This document shows positions 1-8,781 of a DNA stretch of 64,000 nt, piece after piece (within the stretch, counting starts at the first letter, position 1; the number at the start of each line of letters is the position of its first letter). The DNA lies in NCBI RefSeq assembly GCF_000317245.1, contig NZ_AJLJ01000375.1:42963-106962 (forward strand). Reading direction: 5' to 3'. The DNA comes from Fischerella muscicola SAG 1427-1 = PCC 73103. GTDB taxonomy: Bacteria; Cyanobacteriota; Cyanobacteriia; Cyanobacteriales; Nostocaceae. The position numbers were made by a program, and so were the translations under genes. Below the pieces are notes generated by a model, which was not told where the DNA came from, did not search any database, and saw nothing but the letters and a program-made list of their open reading frames with translations.

Positions 1-573
1 GAAATATTTCACCAACATCACAAACATTAACCCAATCGGCCCTGCACCAGTGATCAAAACTGTTTGTCCAGGTGCAATTTGGGCTTTTTTCACGGCTTTG
101 AGACAGCAATTAGTTGGTTCAACAAAGCTTGCTTCTTCAAAACTGATATTATCGGGGATGGGAATCAACCCACCATTGCGGACAATATGACCGGGAACCT
201 TGACATACTCAGCAAAACCACCACCACTAGGTGCAAATCCTGCTGTCGTACAGATGTTTTTATAAGTTTCGCACATTGAGAAATTGTCATTGAGGCAATA
301 GTCGCAACGCATACAAGGGATGTGGTGCATTACCGCTACCCGTTGTCCGACTTGCCAATTTTTCACCTCTGTACCTAGTGCTGCGATCGTCCCCGCAGTT
401 TCATGTCCAAAAATCCGTGGTGGTTCATACAGGGGATAACGAATTTTTTTGATATCCGACTGACACAAACCCACTACCCGCACCTCTACCAGGACTTCAT
501 CCGCTTGTAGTTCGGGTACAGGAATTTCTTCGTAGGAAAGTTGATTGACTCCTCTAAATACCTGTGCTTTCAC
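1..573 (-). CDS. Zinc-dependent alcohol dehydrogenase (3' end cut by window)
   Basis: This is the N-terminal 191 codons of a medium-chain, zinc-binding alcohol/polyol dehydrogenase, which would oxidise an alcohol with NAD(P). It starts with GTG at 571-573 and runs off the left window edge. The translation shows the catalytic zinc region (GLCQSDIKK then FGHETAG), the four-cysteine structural zinc loop (CMRCDYC followed by a fourth Cys in FSMC), and the beginning of the nucleotide-binding fold (ITGAGPIGLM). The substrate cannot be told from this part. Seen directly: motifs and the open frame. Inferred: enzyme class. The C-terminal half lies outside the window. Confidence 0.85.
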   Translation of the reverse strand, partial: MKAQVFRGVNQLSYEEIPVPELQADEVLVEVRVVGLCQSDIKKIRYPLYEPPRIFGHETAGTIAALGTEVKNWQVGQRVAVMHHIPCMRCDYCLNDNFSMCETYKNICTTAGFAPSGGGFAEYVKVPGHIVRNGGLIPIPDNISFEEASFVEPTNCCLKAVKKAQIAPGQTVLITGAGPIGLMFVMLVKYF

Positions 574-679
574 GTTAATATCTCACCGCTCAACGATATT
601 AGATTTAACACTAGGGGCGTGATTTGGACTATTAATTTTGAGAATTTTGTTTATTGAGGTTTTTCAAAGACTCGCTGAC

Positions 680-805
680 AAGTATCAAACAATCGACGAC
701 GAGTATCAAACAATCGACGACGAGTATCAAACAATCGACGACGAGTATCAAACAATCGACGACGAGTATCAAACACTCGTTGACGAGTATCAAACACTCG
801 ACGAC
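680..805. repeat. 21-bp tandem repeat, six copies
   Basis: Six head-to-tail 21-bp units lie at 680-700, 701-721, 722-742, 743-763, 764-784 and 785-805, with core GAGTATCAAACAATCGACGAC; the last two copies carry ACTCG in place of AATCG. A partial, diverged copy precedes them (666-679). Because 21 is a multiple of three, open frames continue through it: one reads a DEYQTID heptapeptide, another TSIKQST. Both frames begin with TTG and have no convincing ribosome binding site, so I annotate the DNA repeat and not a gene. The surrounding 574-968 gap holds nothing else I can support. Confidence 0.9.
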
Positions 806-968
806 GGAGATTATAAGTACTCAGACACAATTAATTACACAGATTTTTTTCTGTTAAGAGTTAAGAGTTCCCTATCTCCACGAATGAATTTAATTTTGTC
901 CAATTACTTAATTTTTCGACTTGTGTGTACACCGTAGGGGTTGAGGATCGGGGAGCAGGGAATAGTTT

Positions 969-3680
969 TTAAGTATTTGTTGCTCCCCTGACCAAAATCA
1001 CGGTACTGTCTACACCAGAGGCGATCGCTTCGGGAATATTTCCTTTCATCGCTTGTTGTAGTAATCCTTCACGGGAAGCGCCCAAAACAACTACATCATA
1101 ATTTTCTGTTTTGACTAAGTTGATGATTCCTTCAGTTACAGAATCTGCTTTCACGGGTGCTGCTACTACGGTGCTGGATAATTTTTGACGACGGATGAGT
1201 ATCCGAATCGCTTCTTCTAAAATTCTCATGTCTGGTTCTGATTCGGATGGCTTAAACACACGGGTGAGGCGAATTTTGGGGTCATTTCCTAGCGTCACTA
1301 GAGCTGGTAGCAATTTGATCGCCGCCCTCGCATTCGGGCCACCAGCCATTGGGATTAGCCAACGGTTGAATTGTGGAGGAGGGAGGGGAACGGGAGATCG
1401 AGATATGGGGAGATGAGGAGAAAGGGACAGAGGAGGAATCGAAGAAATTGGGAGTAAGCGAAACTCTGGACTCTGGACTCTGGACTCTGGATTTTTCCCT
1501 AACTTCACCAACACCATCTCACAACTAGCTTGACGAATCACCGTATCTACAACATCGCCAAAAATACGACCAGGGGTGGAAGTGTTTCCCTTCCACCCCA
1601 TTAAAATTAGGTCAATGTGTCTTTCTTTAATTGTCTCTAAGATTGCATGGGCGATATCGTGGGTAACTCGTATCTGTGTATGTACTGGGATTTTCCATTT
1701 TTTGCCCAAAGCTTCAGCATCTCGGAGTAATCGCCGACTTTTAGTTGTTCTAACTGGTGTTTCGGCTGGAGAACTTTGACGAGAAACAATAATTACTTGC
1801 AGACATTCTATTTCGTAGTGGCGATCGCGGGCAATTGCTGCTGCCATTCGCAATAATGTGGCAGCTGTTTCAGGATTAGCAACTGGTACTAATAATCTAC
1901 CTCTACCGATGCTGGGCGATCGCGTTTGATAAACTACGTAAGAAGGTTCCGGTTGGGGCCCATGTTCTCTAGTTTTACAGTTCAGACTATCGGCTTCTGC
2001 TCGAATAATATCAGCACGAGTGATAATGCCAATAATTCTGCGTCCTTCTACTACTGGTAAACGACTAATTTGATGACGATCCAATAAATAGAGTACATTA
2101 CCTAAGCTGTGGATGGGTGTGACTGTTACTGGCTGCGGCGTCATGATTTCCCGTAGCGGAGTATCTTTGGCTAAGTTGCGATCGCGTATTTTTAATAAAT
2201 CAGTTTGGGTGACAATTCCTACTAATTTACTCTCCTCAACTACAGGAAATCCCCGATGGTGAGACCGCGAAAAGGCCTGTACTGCTTCTTCCACAGATAT
2301 CTGTGCATCTAAGGTTTCCACCCGTCGCTGCATCACATCTTTTGCTGTTAAGTTGGTCAATGTATCTTCAACGGGAACTGGGGTGTCAATGTTGATGCCG
2401 CTTAACAGTAAAAGTTTGGTATATAGTGATCCTGGCATCAGCTTATCAGCAACCAGGTAAGATGTGACAGAGACAATCATCAAGGGTAATACCAGATTAA
2501 AATCTGTTGTCATTTCAAAGACAATCACAATCGCCGTAATGGGTACTTTGGAAACGGCGCTAAAAAACGCCCCCATACCTGCTAAAGCATAGGTAGTAGG
2601 CGAACCTAATCCGAATAGCTGGAATTCAAAAACACCGATGATATATCCCAGACAAGAACCTAAAATCAAACTGGGCGCAAATAACCCTCCTGGCGCACCT
2701 GAACCAAATGCTAGTAGTGTCAAGATAAATTGAGCTAAAAAGGCGATCGCAGCTACGGGTGCATTAGCTTTACCAGCGAGGACAAATTCTCGTAATCCGG
2801 TATTATCACGGAAAGAATCAGGTAAAATCACAACTACTATTCCTGAGATCAATCCTGCCAAAGCTATCCTCAAGGGTAAACTGATATGAAAACTGCGATA
2901 TATTTTGATACTCTGAATTAATCCCCGATTAAATAGTGCTGCTAGTAATCCTGCTAAAATACCTAAAATCAGGTAAAAGGGAATTTCTACGATTGAGAAA
3001 CTGCTAGAAGATTGAGTCACTTCCAAGTTCAGTAGCAAACTACGACCACCCAACAGACGGGAAACAACACCACCAATAAATGAGGCGATGATCGCGGTTC
3101 CCAATGTCAATCCTGATAAATCTTGGAGTAACTCTTCAATCACAAACAAGACACCAGCAATCGGTGCATTGAAAGCTGCTGCTAAACCTGCACCTGCACC
3201 AGCTGCGATCATCTGGCGTCGATGATCTGGAGAGGTGGGAACCCAGCGACTCATCCCTGCGGCCAAAGCAGCACCAACTTGTACAGTCGGGCCTTGTCTA
3301 CCTAAAGTAATCCCTGAACCCAAGGTGAGTGTAGAACTGAGTAACTTAACAAGCGCCACTCGCCAAGAAAGCTTGACTGGTACATTCGCCAGCGAAGCTT
3401 TAACGTGGGGTATACCACTACCAGATGCTTCTGGTGCAAACCTTTCTACCAATAGTCCAGCCAAAAACCCGAAGCCCAAACCAACTGCTGGTAAGAATAG
3501 CCAAGCTGGTAAAACATGGGAACCATGAACTCGCCATGTTCCTAGCCATCCCGAACCAAAGTTCAAGCATACAGCAGAAAAAGCCGCAACAAGACCAATA
3601 ATACAAGCCTCTGCGATCGCTAAACCTTTTCTCGGCTGCCAAACGGTGCGAATATACTGATTTAGGAAAGGGGGTGGCAT
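969..3680 (-). CDS. ClC chloride channel/transporter with CBS and universal-stress domains
   Basis: A 903-residue membrane protein of the ClC family, fused to a CBS-domain pair and two UspA-like domains. The N-terminal membrane part (about 1-430) shows the ClC signatures GSGIPHVK (87-94), a GRQGP motif (127-131), VIEELL and GSGAPGGLFAP. Two CBS motifs follow (about 445-580), then a Usp-like domain, a proline/serine-rich linker (about 727-769) and a second Usp-like domain ending with VVVLGASREGLLQQ. The external gating glutamate of H+/Cl- exchangers (GREGP) is Gln129 here, which in studied exchangers uncouples or opens the pore; channel-like behaviour is therefore possible. CBS and Usp domains usually bind adenine nucleotides and suggest energy or stress control. 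The start ATG at 3678-3680 follows the usual ClC length. Confidence 0.93.
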   Translation of the reverse strand: MPPPFLNQYIRTVWQPRKGLAIAEACIIGLVAAFSAVCLNFGSGWLGTWRVHGSHVLPAWLFLPAVGLGFGFLAGLLVERFAPEASGSGIPHVKASLANVPVKLSWRVALVKLLSSTLTLGSGITLGRQGPTVQVGAALAAGMSRWVPTSPDHRRQMIAAGAGAGLAAAFNAPIAGVLFVIEELLQDLSGLTLGTAIIASFIGGVVSRLLGGRSLLLNLEVTQSSSSFSIVEIPFYLILGILAGLLAALFNRGLIQSIKIYRSFHISLPLRIALAGLISGIVVVILPDSFRDNTGLREFVLAGKANAPVAAIAFLAQFILTLLAFGSGAPGGLFAPSLILGSCLGYIIGVFEFQLFGLGSPTTYALAGMGAFFSAVSKVPITAIVIVFEMTTDFNLVLPLMIVSVTSYLVADKLMPGSLYTKLLLLSGINIDTPVPVEDTLTNLTAKDVMQRRVETLDAQISVEEAVQAFSRSHHRGFPVVEESKLVGIVTQTDLLKIRDRNLAKDTPLREIMTPQPVTVTPIHSLGNVLYLLDRHQISRLPVVEGRRIIGIITRADIIRAEADSLNCKTREHGPQPEPSYVVYQTRSPSIGRGRLLVPVANPETAATLLRMAAAIARDRHYEIECLQVIIVSRQSSPAETPVRTTKSRRLLRDAEALGKKWKIPVHTQIRVTHDIAHAILETIKERHIDLILMGWKGNTSTPGRIFGDVVDTVIRQASCEMVLVKLGKNPESRVQSPEFRLLPISSIPPLSLSPHLPISRSPVPLPPPQFNRWLIPMAGGPNARAAIKLLPALVTLGNDPKIRLTRVFKPSESEPDMRILEEAIRILIRRQKLSSTVVAAPVKADSVTEGIINLVKTENYDVVVLGASREGLLQQAMKGNIPEAIASGVDSTVILVRGATNT
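1463..1490. repeat. 7-bp repeat (ACTCTGG) inside the ClC gene
   Basis: About four copies of the heptamer ACTCTGG lie within the coding sequence, in the linker between the two Usp-like domains. Together with neighbouring G/A-rich sequence (about 1376-1500) they encode a low-complexity Pro/Ser/Leu-rich stretch. The same kind of heptamer repeat otherwise fills intergenic spaces in this window. Confidence 0.7.
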
Positions 3681-4048
3681 AACAATTAAAAACTAAAAAC
3701 TAAAAACTAAAAACAAATTTAATGGGTTAAATAAAGCACATGGTTGTGCTACTTTCACTATTTTGCAGCCGCACAGCAATTTATCCATTTACAGATAGAG
3801 TTTGTATATTTGATATTTATAGGGAAAATTCTAACTTTTTACGCAACTTTTAAAACTCAGAATATTTGGAGTGTATAGACGTGTAGCGGCTTCTTGAAGA
3901 TCGCTTCTGTTTACAAAATCTTGCTCAAAATATCTGAGTATTACTGATATATGTGATCATTCTTCCGAAATGGTGTAACTTCCGGTCGTAAGTAGATATA
4001 ATACTCACCAATGTTAAGATTAACCCTTTTCCTATCAATATTTTACTT
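3681..4048. other. Intergenic region between ClC gene and protease leader ORF
   Basis: The stretch contains a heptamer repeat AAAAACT (about four copies, 3688-3713) directly upstream of the ClC gene and otherwise AT-rich sequence. Promoters for both divergent genes should lie here, but I see no box pair strong enough to call. No RNA gene was recognised. Confidence 0.5.
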
Positions 4049-4192
4049 ATGAAATTGGGGTTATTTAATCAAGGTTTGACAAAGGAACTAGTCACCTCAC
4101 TGGCGACACTCACCACGAGTGCGATCGCTTATCAAACAACTTATGCACAAGGCACAACTCCAAACCCTATCACAAGGGGTAATGGCCAATGA
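4049..4192 (+). CDS. Small ORF (47 aa) overlapping the protease start
   Basis: A 47-codon ORF with ATG at 4049-4051 and TGA at 4190-4192. Its stop overlaps the ATG of the serine protease gene as ATGA, an arrangement typical of translational coupling. The product starts with MKLGLFNQ, has a weakly hydrophobic, Thr/Ala-rich middle and an AYQTTYAQG stretch that could be a signal-peptide cleavage area, then a short polar tail. I do not recognise a family. It could be a small exported protein, a leader peptide, or the remnant of a longer gene. The evidence is position, overlap and composition only. Confidence 0.45.
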   Translation: MKLGLFNQGLTKELVTSLATLTTSAIAYQTTYAQGTTPNPITRGNGQ

Positions 4193-4986
4193 AATGGCAC
4201 AAACTCAAGCCAGCGACACTCACGACTGGCATCTTATTAGTAATTTGTGCATCAGCAGTATATCTCAAATATTCTGCTGAATGTGCCACTATTAATTGCG
4301 AAGCAAAAAACAATACATACACTAAAAGTTTACCAGTAGAAAAAATCCGGCGTAATGCTCAAGTGATCACTGTAAAAGTGATGTCAAAGGAATTCTTGGG
4401 TTCGGGGATTTTATTAAAAAAACAAGACTCAGTGTATACTGTTTTAACTAACGCCCATGTATTGCGTGCTGATGATCCTCCCTATCGAATTCAAACACCA
4501 GATGGTCGGATCTGGTCTGCAAATTTGCCACAAAATGTCAAGTTTGGCACAAACGATTTAGCAATATTACAGTTTCGTAGCCCAGCCATAAATTATACTG
4601 TGGCATCTATTGCTTTTAACCCTGCCATAGGTGATGAAGTGTTTGCTGCTGGATTTCCCTATGCAGAGGAAGGCAAAGATAAAGGCTTTACGTTTACAAC
4701 TGGTAAGATAACGCTGAAATTACCAAAAGCTTTGGAAGGTGGCTATCAAATTGGTTACACTAATGATATTCAAAAAGGTATGAGTGGGGGGCCACTTCTC
4801 AATCATCAGGGTGAAGTGGTGGGTGTGAACGGAATGCACGCATATCCTTTGTGGGATGTTCCTTCAGTCTTTAGTGATGGTTCCCAAGCAGATCAAAAAT
4901 TACATGAACAGATTGTTCGCCTCAGTTGGGCTGTACCGACGGAAAAATTTTCTTTTAGAAGAAAGATTAGTCAATTGTCTAATTAA
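4189..4986 (+). CDS. Trypsin-like serine protease, membrane-anchored or secreted
   Basis: A 265-residue S1-type (HtrA/trypsin-like) protease without a PDZ domain. An N-terminal hydrophobic segment (about 10-26) would anchor or export it. The catalytic triad is readable: His90 in VLTNAHVL, Asp123 in GTNDLAI, and Ser199 in KGMSGGPLLN. The gene starts within the stop of a 47-codon ORF and converges on a Ser/Thr kinase gene, with the two coding ends overlapping by 8 bp (4979-4986). Protease next to kinase may reflect a shared surface or stress role, but that is inference. Substrate unknown. Confidence 0.88.
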   Translation: MKWHKLKPATLTTGILLVICASAVYLKYSAECATINCEAKNNTYTKSLPVEKIRRNAQVITVKVMSKEFLGSGILLKKQDSVYTVLTNAHVLRADDPPYRIQTPDGRIWSANLPQNVKFGTNDLAILQFRSPAINYTVASIAFNPAIGDEVFAAGFPYAEEGKDKGFTFTTGKITLKLPKALEGGYQIGYTNDIQKGMSGGPLLNHQGEVVGVNGMHAYPLWDVPSVFSDGSQADQKLHEQIVRLSWAVPTEKFSFRRKISQLSN

Positions 4987-6406
4987 TCTCAAAAGAATTA
5001 ATCATTTCATTTGCAATATTGATAAATTGCTCATAATCATCAATTGCTGCTGTATAGGTAATTACGTATGCTTTATTGCCTTTTAAAGTCCAAACTTGCA
5101 GATTTTTTAACTCAAGATCTCCATCTTTGCCTGTGTAAATTATCTGATTTGCTTGTTTGAATGCCAAAGTAGTTGAACTCGTATTAATTATTTGAGCATC
5201 TGGCAGAGTATTTTTAATTTCATCAATAAACATTTGTTTAGACTCAGCTAAAGTTCCAGAGAATTCCTCAATATCTATATTGATCTTTTCTTGGAATCTA
5301 TCTGTATCATTTTGTTTAGGAGAGATGATTGTTGCTAATTCAGTAACACCTGCAACATAAATGTCTTTAATTTGTAATTGCCAGCTTTCTGGATATTTGA
5401 TTTTGATTTGGTATTCAGTATTTTCATAAGGTATCAATTTTTCTTGTTTTTTCTCCGACCAAAGTCCAGGCCAAAATCCCACAACTAGGCTAGCAAGTAC
5501 TGCAACTATTCCTACAGGAAATAACAATTTCCACTGTTTATGTTGATTCTTTGTCTTTGTGTCTAAGATTTTTCGCAGTGCTTCTAATGCTGACTCTGCT
5601 GACTGATAACGTCCACTGAAATGATAGCGTACCATCCTATCTAGAATATCAGCTAAATCAGGACTAACCTGCACTTGATTACGCCAAATAATTTCTCCGG
5701 TTTGGGGATCTCTTGGAAGTTTGCTTCCTTGGGAAGGATCGGGATATATACCTGTTAAAGCCTGGATACCAATGACTCCAACGGCGTAGACGTCACTGCT
5801 AAATTGCGGTTCGCCAGCTGCTTGTTCACTCGGCATGTAGCCAAGAGTACCAATCGCCACGGTGACTGTTTGTCCTTGTCGATTAACTTCTAGACCTCTT
5901 ACTTTCTTAACTGCACCAAAATCAATTAGGACTATTTTGCCGTCAGACCGTCGCATAATATTAGCAGGTTTAATATCCCTGTGAATAACTTTTTGGCGAT
6001 GGACAAAGGTCAAAACTTCTAGAATTTCCGTCAAAAGTTTTATTGTTTCGGCTTCACTGAGTTTATTAGCTAAGGGAGGTAGTTCTTGTCTGAGATCGTG
6101 ACCTTCAATAAATTCTTGTACTAAATAAAATTCTTGATTCTCTTCAAAGTAAGCTAAAAGACGCGGAATTTGATCATGATTGCCCAATTCTTCTTGAATT
6201 TCTGCTTCTTGTTTAAAAAGGCGTTGTGCTATCTGTAGAGTATTCGGGTCGTTAATTCTTGGTTTTAACTGCTTAACTAAACACTTAGGATTACCTGGGC
6301 GATCAGTGTCACAGGCGATGTAAGTAGCCCCAAATCCTCCTCCTGATCCCAATTGTTGGACAATTTGGTAACGTCCACGAAGCTTGTGACCCAACATTAC
6401 ATTCAC
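4979..6406 (-). CDS. Ser/Thr protein kinase with transmembrane segment and PsbP-like C-terminal domain
   Basis: A 475-residue Hanks-type kinase. The cytoplasmic kinase domain (about 10-280) has the glycine loop GSGGGFGATY (20-29), the ATP lysine in CLVKQLKP (Lys45), HRDIKPAN, LIDFGAVKK and the activation-segment MPSEQAA. One transmembrane helix (about 292-312, VGIVAVLASLVVGFW) follows. The extracytoplasmic tail (about 325-475) begins YQIKIKYPESWQL, which resembles PsbP/Mog1-like domains found behind many cyanobacterial kinases and may sense a ligand. The start gives a normal kinase N-terminus. The 3' end overlaps the convergent protease gene by 8 bp. Substrates are unknown. Confidence 0.92.
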   Translation of the reverse strand: MNVMLGHKLRGRYQIVQQLGSGGGFGATYIACDTDRPGNPKCLVKQLKPRINDPNTLQIAQRLFKQEAEIQEELGNHDQIPRLLAYFEENQEFYLVQEFIEGHDLRQELPPLANKLSEAETIKLLTEILEVLTFVHRQKVIHRDIKPANIMRRSDGKIVLIDFGAVKKVRGLEVNRQGQTVTVAIGTLGYMPSEQAAGEPQFSSDVYAVGVIGIQALTGIYPDPSQGSKLPRDPQTGEIIWRNQVQVSPDLADILDRMVRYHFSGRYQSAESALEALRKILDTKTKNQHKQWKLLFPVGIVAVLASLVVGFWPGLWSEKKQEKLIPYENTEYQIKIKYPESWQLQIKDIYVAGVTELATIISPKQNDTDRFQEKINIDIEEFSGTLAESKQMFIDEIKNTLPDAQIINTSSTTLAFKQANQIIYTGKDGDLELKNLQVWTLKGNKAYVITYTAAIDDYEQFINIANEMINSFEIN

Positions 6407-6598
6407 CTTACATCCTATATATAAGTTAGAAGTTATGACCTAAAGCGTCTTACGTTGATGTTATCTTGACACAAGTTGGCACTTATAGCCTAAAATTACC
6501 GACAGCAGTTCTTGAAGCGATTTTTTCACCACTAAGATAGCAAGACACGAAGAAAAATCCTATTTTGATATCTCCTGATACCTTTATCCCGAATTCGG

Positions 6599-7633
6599 TC
6601 ACTTGTACAACCCACGATCTGTTACCAAGTAAACTACAAAAGTTCCCAACCAGTGACTACTAGAGTAGTGTTCACTGACAGCATCGATGATGCTACTCTG
6701 ACGATGTAGAACAGCAGTAGTACGAAGCGTACCTATTCGAGGATCGGTATTTGGCAATCCAAGAATTATCCCCTCAAGCATCCAAGCGCGACTCAGATTT
6801 AAACCATGAAAATGGGATTGTAAATAGTTTTGAGGATTATTTACTTTTGCTGGCTCTAGCCAGTTGAATGACTCATCAATAGGTAATTGTGGCAGAAAAT
6901 CAGTTAGCCAGTTAGCAAAATCCGCTGGTGAAAGAATTCGTCGCACCAGATCAGCTTCCGCAAGACAGGGAGAAATAAAATCATAGCCGAGTGGTTCTAA
7001 ATTTAACGGATAGCTGCGATCGCTCAAATAAAATTTTCGGATCTTGTTTTCAATCAAATCAACAAAGTTCTCGTTTTTGATAATTTGCGCCCAATCTATA
7101 ACTAAACCCAGCGCAAACGCCGTTTGACTATGGGTTCCTGTGCGGTTAGGTAATTCTAGATTTTGTAGCCATCGCTGGAAGTTACTTGCAACCAAGGTTT
7201 CTAACGGTTCCAACACAGCCAGCCATTCTTGAGCTTGGTTGTCATTCCATTCCCGTAATTCCGCAGCCAGTTGCAACAGCCATGCAAAACCATAAGGACA
7301 TTCAAAGTAAGGGTGTTTATTTAAATGCGCTATTTCCCCTTGTATTTTCTCAGGTGTAAAGCTTTGGGTTAGGGCTTCTCTGACTGCTGTTTGAAAGGTG
7401 GTTTCCGGAAAATAACGGGCTAGGCGTGCGAGTAACCAGTGTCCATGTACAGCTGAATGCCAATCCAAGCAACCATAGAAAGCTGGTGTTAATTCCCGTG
7501 GTGGTTTAATATCTTCATCGTTATTCAACCAATAAATACCACTATGTGGATACTCTCGCTGAATGCAATCAAGTACTAATTGGACAAATTTTGCTGCGAT
7601 CGCTACGTCGATTTCGATAGCATCGATTTTCAT
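6599..7633 (-). CDS. DUF2891 family protein
   Basis: A 344-residue soluble protein matching my memory of the DUF2891 family: a conserved YGCLDWHSAVHGHW motif (about 53-67), PYFECPYGFAWLLQL, GTHSQTAFALGL, and a C-terminal SSHWLGTFVVYL. The family looks like an alpha/alpha-toroid of unknown activity; the Asp, His and Glu residues in these motifs could be catalytic. No signal peptide is visible. The gene stands alone between the kinase and the bestrophin gene. Function unassigned. Confidence 0.85.
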   Translation of the reverse strand: MKIDAIEIDVAIAAKFVQLVLDCIQREYPHSGIYWLNNDEDIKPPRELTPAFYGCLDWHSAVHGHWLLARLARYFPETTFQTAVREALTQSFTPEKIQGEIAHLNKHPYFECPYGFAWLLQLAAELREWNDNQAQEWLAVLEPLETLVASNFQRWLQNLELPNRTGTHSQTAFALGLVIDWAQIIKNENFVDLIENKIRKFYLSDRSYPLNLEPLGYDFISPCLAEADLVRRILSPADFANWLTDFLPQLPIDESFNWLEPAKVNNPQNYLQSHFHGLNLSRAWMLEGIILGLPNTDPRIGTLRTTAVLHRQSSIIDAVSEHYSSSHWLGTFVVYLVTDRGLYK

Positions 7634-7796
7634 GGTGACTACAACAGTAAGTAGCGTTAATTTTTAGCCTAATTGTCTCACTAAAAACTTCAAGCGATCA
7701 TAGCTTCTAAACAAAAATGTCTTCATTAAAGTATACTCATGTCTTAGTATAAGAATGGCTGTAACAGTTAATTAAATAATATTCCTAATTTCTTGC

Positions 7797-8714
7797 ATGA
7801 TGCCCGAAAAATTAAAATGGTGGCAAACAGCTTTTCAGCTAAAAGGTTCAGTGATTACATCAACTTATAAACGTGTAATTGGATTCGGTTTTTTTGGGCT
7901 TATTGTCTCTATACTTTACTATTTTCATCTTCCTGTATCGCAACCCATCTTAGGCAGTGTTATTCCTAGTGTTGTCTTAGGTTTATTACTTGTATTTCGC
8001 ACAAATACAGCTTATGAACGTTTTTGGGAAGGTAGAAAATGCTGGGGCAGTATTGTGAATACAGTCCGCAATCTCGCAAGGCAAATTTGGGTATCAACAG
8101 AAGATAAATCTCCAGCAGATAGAGACCAAAAAATTGCAGCATTATATTTATTAGTAGCATTTGCTGTCGCCACTAAATTGCACTTACGCGGAGAACCTGT
8201 AAATGAAGAATTAGAAGAATTGATGCAAACATCAAAATATATAAAGTTAAAAACGATGAATAATCCACCTTTAGAGGTAGCGTTTTGGATTGATGATTAT
8301 TTACAAAAACAGCATGAACGCAATAGTATAAATAGTTATCAACTAATCTCAATGCGCGAGTTGTTAAACCAACTAGTGGATAATTTAGGTGCTTGTGAAC
8401 GAATTCTCAAAACACCAATTCCCTTAGCTTACGCTATTCATCTCAAACAATTATTATTGTTATATTGCCTACTACTACCTTTTCAAATTGTAGATAGTCT
8501 CGGTTGGTGGACAGGTATAATTGTCGCCTTAATTAGCTTTACTTTGTTTGGTATTGAAGCCATTGGTTTGGAAATCGAAAATCCTTTCGGTTATGACATC
8601 AATGATTTACCATTGGATGCTATTTGTAACACTATGAAACGCAATATTGATGATTTAATTAGCTTGAGTCCTAGTACGCGATCGCACACCGAAAAACTCT
8701 GTGATCATAACTAA
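7797..8714 (+). CDS. Bestrophin-like anion channel (UPF0187)
   Basis: A 305-residue membrane protein of the bestrophin family, which forms pentameric anion channels. The family hallmark is RTNTAYERFWEGRKCWG (about 68-84), followed by helical segments and a C-terminal EIENPFGYDINDLPLD that corresponds to the conserved acidic ENPFG turn of the family. Hydrophobic segments lie at about 25-65 and 215-255. ATG at 7797 or at 7800 would serve as start. In cyanobacteria and chloroplasts, bestrophins move chloride or bicarbonate; which applies here cannot be read. Confidence 0.9.
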   Translation: MMPEKLKWWQTAFQLKGSVITSTYKRVIGFGFFGLIVSILYYFHLPVSQPILGSVIPSVVLGLLLVFRTNTAYERFWEGRKCWGSIVNTVRNLARQIWVSTEDKSPADRDQKIAALYLLVAFAVATKLHLRGEPVNEELEELMQTSKYIKLKTMNNPPLEVAFWIDDYLQKQHERNSINSYQLISMRELLNQLVDNLGACERILKTPIPLAYAIHLKQLLLLYCLLLPFQIVDSLGWWTGIIVALISFTLFGIEAIGLEIENPFGYDINDLPLDAICNTMKRNIDDLISLSPSTRSHTEKLCDHN

Positions 8715-8721
8715 ATTATTC

Positions 8722-8774
8722 TTCCTTGTCCCCCTTGTCCCCCTTGTCCTCCTTGTTTTCCTTGTCTTCCTTCC
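8722..8774. repeat. Short tandem repeat, CCTTGTC type
   Basis: Six or so imperfect copies of a 9-bp unit of the form CCCTTGTCC lie between the bestrophin and peptidase 3' ends. The same motif family recurs near 13310, 33540, 42240-42304 and 52170-52205. Confidence 0.75.
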
Positions 8775-8781
8775 CCAATCT

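Noticed and set aside
680..805. Possible CRISPR array
   Set aside because: Units are directly tandem without spacers, and no cas genes are present.
638..937. Two overlapping frames across the 21-bp repeat
   Set aside because: TTG starts, no convincing ribosome binding site, and products that consist mainly of the repeat; annotated as a repeat.
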